Source of the DNA: MADRE2 sp964397015
Lineage (GTDB): Bacteria; Desulfobacterota; Desulfobacteria; Desulfobacterales; Desulfobacteraceae
NCBI GenBank assembly: GCA_964397015.1
Contig: CAYNHL010000134.1
Span: 1 to 9,552, forward strand
Direction of reading: 5' to 3'
Length of the DNA: 9,552 bases
The notes under the pieces are model-generated. The model had not been told where the DNA came from, did not search any database, and saw only the letters and a program-made list of their open reading frames with translations. This document shows, in pieces, positions 6,640-9,552 of this stretch. Positions within the stretch are counted from its first letter, which is position 1. The number at the start of each line of letters is the position of its first letter. The position numbers were made by a program, and so were the translations under genes.

Positions 6640-7701
6640 ACCCCTGGGATCAATTTCAAGATGAACAGTATTGCCGCGAATCAGTGAATAGGCATCTGGA
6701 CTTAAATCAAAATACAGTATTATACCTGAGCAGACATCTATTTTGATGTGATACCTGCCTGAAGAAAAGACGACCCTGATCAGTTTGCCGGTGATTGTAT
6801 TGGGGCTGTCTTTAGCCTTTTTCATGGAAGTCACCCGCGCATAATTGGGAAGGATCAGAAGGGTTGAATTTTTTCTTGCTGAAAGCTTTTCAGCTTCGGC
6901 CTTGGCCTCTAAATGGAATATGCCCAGTACTGACTCAACCGTGTTCATTCGTAATTTTCGAACCGGCACCAGGTTGCTGAACCCGAGAAAGCGGGCCACC
7001 TTTTCAGAAGCAGGCTGGTGATAGAGCGTTTCAGGCCGGTCTGTCTGTTCTATCATGCCCTGGTTCATCACGCTGATACGGTCGGCCGCATGGAAAGCCT
7101 CGTCGTGGTCATGGGTCACAAAAATGGTTGTGGTACCGATCCGCTTCAATATTGACGTCATGTCTTCGAGCAATCTTTCTTTAAGTATCCTGTCCAGGGA
7201 TCCCAAAGGCTCATCCAGCAAAAGAAGGTCAGGTTCAGGCGCCAGTGCCCTTGCAAGAGCCACCCTCTGGCTCTCCCCGCCGGACAGGCTGTCAATCCTC
7301 CGGTTTCCGAATCCTTCAAGGCCGATGGTTTCAAGCATCTGTTCCACCCTGCGCACAATTTCTTTTTTATCTTTTTTCTTCATTTCCAGTCCAAAGGAAA
7401 TGTTTGAAAACACGGTGCGGTGAGGGAAAAGAGCATAATCCTGGAACATCATGGTAAAATTGCGCTTGTGGGCAGGAACCTTTGATATACTGCGATCCCG
7501 GAATAAAATATCACCTTTGTCCAGGGTTTCAAGTCCGGCGACAAGCCTGAGCAAAGTGGTTTTACCGCAGCCCGACGGCCCCAGGATGCACAGGCATTCC
7601 CCCCGGGATACGGTGATATCGATACCTTTCAGGATACTTGTCTTGTCAATGGTTTTATGTATGCTGGACAATACAAGTTCATGATTTTGAGCAGGTTTCA
7701 T
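6625..7701 (-). CDS. ABC importer ATP-binding protein (PotA/FbpC/ThiQ type) with C-terminal regulatory extension
   Basis: This 358-residue cytoplasmic ATPase drives the importer whose permease is encoded just upstream. It is complete: Walker A GPSGCGKTT at 41-49, Q-loop Gln87 in MMFQDYALFPH, signature LSGGE at 139-143, Walker B LLLLDEP at 159-165, D-loop SLD at 168-170 and H-loop His197 in FVTHDHDEA. After about residue 240 comes a tail of about 115 residues ending in HLEIDPRGLCLV, consistent with a TOBE/MOP-like domain as in FbpC, PotA or MalK. Enterobacterial ThiQ is much shorter (about 230 residues) and lacks such a tail, so this subunit alone suggests a ferric-iron-type system while the binding-protein fragment suggests thiamine. 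The start lies four bases beyond the permease stop and its ribosome binding site is poor (AGGGA about 14 bases away), implying translational coupling. It is the last gene of the operon and converges on the TolC-family gene with no clear terminator between. Confidence 0.92.
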   Translation of the reverse strand: MKPAQNHELVLSSIHKTIDKTSILKGIDITVSRGECLCILGPSGCGKTTLLRLVAGLETLDKGDILFRDRSISKVPAHKRNFTMMFQDYALFPHRTVFSNISFGLEMKKKDKKEIVRRVEQMLETIGLEGFGNRRIDSLSGGESQRVALARALAPEPDLLLLDEPLGSLDRILKERLLEDMTSILKRIGTTTIFVTHDHDEAFHAADRISVMNQGMIEQTDRPETLYHQPASEKVARFLGFSNLVPVRKLRMNTVESVLGIFHLEAKAEAEKLSARKNSTLLILPNYARVTSMKKAKDSPNTITGKLIRVVFSSGRYHIKIDVCSGIILYFDLSPDAYSLIRGNTVHLEIDPRGLCLV

Positions 7702-7705
7702 GGGT

Positions 7706-9352
7706 TTAAAAATAATCCCTGTGAATAAAGGACAGTTTTTCTATTATCACAAACCCCAGTGCTGTCATGCACATGAGGATGACGGACATGGCCATGGCCT
7801 GGCCGTAATTCATCTGCCCCGGGCTGCCGAGAAATCTGAATATAGCCATGGGCATTGTCGAGAATTCAGGTCTGGCAGTAAAAACCGTGGCACCGAATTC
7901 GCCAAGGCTGATGGTAAATGAAAAAATGAGCCCGATTGTAACCGCTTTTGCAATGATGGGCAGTTCAATATAAAGCCAGCACTTGAACCTGGAGGCCCCG
8001 AGCACTGATCCGGCGTTTTTCAGCCGGTCGGGAATGGAGCGGATGGCAGGCAGCACCGCCCTTATGACAAAAGGGAACGCGATAAGCGTATGGGCCACAG
8101 GGATCAGCATCGCTGATGTCCTCAAATCGATCACCGGGCTGTCCATGGTCAGGATAATGCCGAACCCCAGGGTCACGGCCGAGGTGGACAGCGGCAGCAT
8201 GAACACGGGGTCGAGGATATGGCCGATGTGTCTGTGCGAGGCATTAATGGCATAGGCGGCAGTGACGCCTATAATGCCTGACATCATCAAAGTGACGATT
8301 GAAAAAAGCATGGAATTCTTTATAGCCATGTACGGGGAAATGTAAAACAATGAATCAGTGACATTTTGAAACAATGCCCGGTAATAGACCAGTGAAAAGT
8401 CCCCCTGGTGCAGGACGGATTTTACCGCCAGGGCCATCATGGGCATGAGAGTCAGGCACAGGATGAAAAGAGTGCATGCTGCAATAAAAATTTTCTCTAA
8501 AGGTCTCAGATATTCCCTTCCGGACAAAAATGATGATTCCGGCATGACCTGCAGGGTTTTTTTCTGAAACCTTGTATAAAACCACATAAGTACAAAGGTG
8601 AATGCAATCTGGATTACGGACAGAACTGCGGCTGCAGGCAGATTGAAAAGGTGGGCGGCCTGCCGGTAGATTTCGACTTCAATGGTTGTGTAATACGCCC
8701 CGCCTAGGATCATGATGACACCGAAACTGCAGAAACAGAATATGAAAACGAGCAGAGCGCTTGCAAAAATGGCAGGCCTGACCAGTGGAAGCTCTACCAG
8801 TAAAAGACGCTTGACGGGATTTGCGCCCAGTACGGCGGCCGAATCTGAAAACCGCCCGCTGACATGCTGCCAGTAGCCGGACACGATTCTCAATACCACG
8901 CTGAAATTGTAAAATACATGGGCCAGAATAATCATGAACAGCGGATGGTTAAGTGCTTTGGACGGCACCAGTCCTTTTTCTCCTATCAATGCCTGAAACG
9001 CGGCAGCCACAACGACGGTGGGAAGAACGAAGGGAATGGTCGCAAGCACCATCAATGCGGCTTTGTATTTAAAGGAGTAACGTGCAAACATGAATGCACA
9101 CGGCAGTGCAACTGCCAGAGTCACGATTGTGGACACCCCTGCCTGCCAGACCGAGAACCAGATGGTATTCAGAAGGCGCCTGGAGGTGATGACCTGGTGG
9201 AACGCGGAAAAATCACTGCTTCCTGAATAAAAAAAACTCTTGATGAAAATAGCTGTTACCGGGTACAGGTAAAACAATACCAGGAATCCGGCCGGCAATA
9301 CCCCTGCAATAAGTGCCGGGTTCCTCGTCAATGCAGCATAAGGTCGGTCCAT
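7706..9352 (-). CDS. thiP: ABC importer permease, two fused membrane domains (ThiP/FbpB type)
   Basis: This 548-residue inner-membrane protein holds two BPD-type permease domains in one chain, so it forms the whole translocation channel. Hydrophobic segments are evident at about 13-38, 63-90, 98-122, 137-160, 194-218, 240-260, 287-312, 345-370, 378-402, 411-434, 467-490 and 517-538, roughly twelve helices. Each half carries the cytoplasmic EAA loop that docks on the ATPase: SAAVLGANPVKRLLLVELPL at 171-190 and AGSVLGASRFKCWLYIELPI at 447-466, both with the invariant Gly and the LP. Length and the fused layout fit ThiP (thiamine) and FbpB (ferric iron). The C-terminal half from SLGEFG (482-487) to IIEKL (536-540) and the adjoining ThiB-like C-terminus lead me to prefer ThiP. 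The ATG overlaps the end of the binding-protein gene by 25 bases, with a modest GGA seven bases upstream, so translation is probably coupled. The permease identity is firm and the substrate is not. Confidence 0.85.
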   Translation of the reverse strand: MDRPYAALTRNPALIAGVLPAGFLVLFYLYPVTAIFIKSFFYSGSSDFSAFHQVITSRRLLNTIWFSVWQAGVSTIVTLAVALPCAFMFARYSFKYKAALMVLATIPFVLPTVVVAAAFQALIGEKGLVPSKALNHPLFMIILAHVFYNFSVVLRIVSGYWQHVSGRFSDSAAVLGANPVKRLLLVELPLVRPAIFASALLVFIFCFCSFGVIMILGGAYYTTIEVEIYRQAAHLFNLPAAAVLSVIQIAFTFVLMWFYTRFQKKTLQVMPESSFLSGREYLRPLEKIFIAACTLFILCLTLMPMMALAVKSVLHQGDFSLVYYRALFQNVTDSLFYISPYMAIKNSMLFSIVTLMMSGIIGVTAAYAINASHRHIGHILDPVFMLPLSTSAVTLGFGIILTMDSPVIDLRTSAMLIPVAHTLIAFPFVIRAVLPAIRSIPDRLKNAGSVLGASRFKCWLYIELPIIAKAVTIGLIFSFTISLGEFGATVFTARPEFSTMPMAIFRFLGSPGQMNYGQAMAMSVILMCMTALGFVIIEKLSFIHRDYF

Positions 9353-9552
9353 TGGTCAATCCAGGCTTCCCTGTTCTTTGAGATTAAATCACTGGGAAGG
9401 GTTACCGGGTTTTGGGATTCAAGACTGTGTGTGACAAATACATCCGGCAGAACAGCTTTTGTGTTTGCCGGGAATACAAACATCTGCAAGGGAATGTCTT
9501 CCTGGAACGGGCGGGACAGCAAAAAGTCCACCAGGTGTTTTGAAAGTTCCAG
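9328..9552 (-). CDS. thiB: ABC importer periplasmic binding protein, C-terminal fragment (ThiB-like)
   Basis: The reading frame stays open from the window edge to a TAA at 9330-9328, giving the last 74 residues of a protein that begins outside the window. The fragment starts LELSKHLVDFLLSRPFQEDI. It has the ending expected of the ThiB group: a 'FLL...FQ..IP' helix, 'FVFPANTKAVLPDVF', and a terminal 'R.AWIDQW' helix close to the 'RQAWIDEW' type ending I recall for enterobacterial ThiB. The GTG at 9531 is an internal Val codon, not a start. The gene precedes and overlaps the fused permease by 25 bases, which is the normal binding-protein, permease, ATPase order. ThiB-type proteins bind thiamine, TMP or TPP in the periplasm. 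Relatives for ferric iron, sulfate or polyamines share the fold, and the ligand pocket lies outside the window, so thiamine is a reasoned preference rather than a demonstration. Confidence 0.65.
   Translation of the reverse strand: MELSKHLVDFLLSRPFQEDIPLQMFVFPANTKAVLPDVFVTHSLESQNPVTLPSDLISKNREAWIDQWTDLMLH

Noticed and set aside
9328..9531. A separate small gene of 67 codons starting at the GTG at 9531.
   Set aside because: The frame is open through the window edge and the residues before the GTG continue the binding-protein helix, so this is the C-terminus of a larger gene and not a small protein.

Overview
The window looks like ordinary chromosome of an anaerobic, Gram-negative member of the Desulfobacterota, with the Desulfobacterales the best guess. 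The evidence is a roughly balanced base composition, an outer-membrane TolC-type protein with a Sec signal (so an outer membrane is present), a second-type EF-G-like GTPase, and a spore-photolyase-like radical SAM protein in what is probably a non-sporulating cell. I see no rRNA, tRNA, insertion sequence, integrase, CRISPR array or phage gene. The window is densely coding, and the longest gene-free stretch is 187 bases (5148-5334).

Layout. (1) 76-2151, plus strand: an EF-G-like translational GTPase with its own promoter and a strong intrinsic terminator. (2) 5147 down to 2193, minus strand: three overlapping genes, purC (SAICAR synthetase), then a ParB-N-domain protein, then a spore-photolyase-family radical SAM enzyme. 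The junctions overlap by 8 and 4 bases, so the three are almost certainly co-transcribed and translationally coupled. (3) 5148-5334: a divergent promoter region between purC and tolC. (4) 5335-6639, plus strand: a TolC-family outer-membrane efflux protein without pump partners in view. (5) 9552 down to 6625, minus strand: an ABC importer operon in the order binding protein (C-terminal part only), fused two-domain permease, ATPase. It most resembles the thiamine ThiBPQ / ferric-iron FbpABC group, and the binding-protein C-terminus favours ThiB.

How they work together. The ABC genes form one importer. purC is a housekeeping purine gene that probably provides the promoter for the two unusual genes behind it. 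The least explained part of the window is the ParB-like plus SPL-like radical SAM pair. Both are members of DNA-associated families, both have changed key residues (no ParB GERR box, no Cys at the spore-photolyase hydrogen-donor position), and they are coupled by an ATGA overlap. The EF-G-like protein is also notable, because the G3 motif has Asp where canonical EF-G has its catalytic His.
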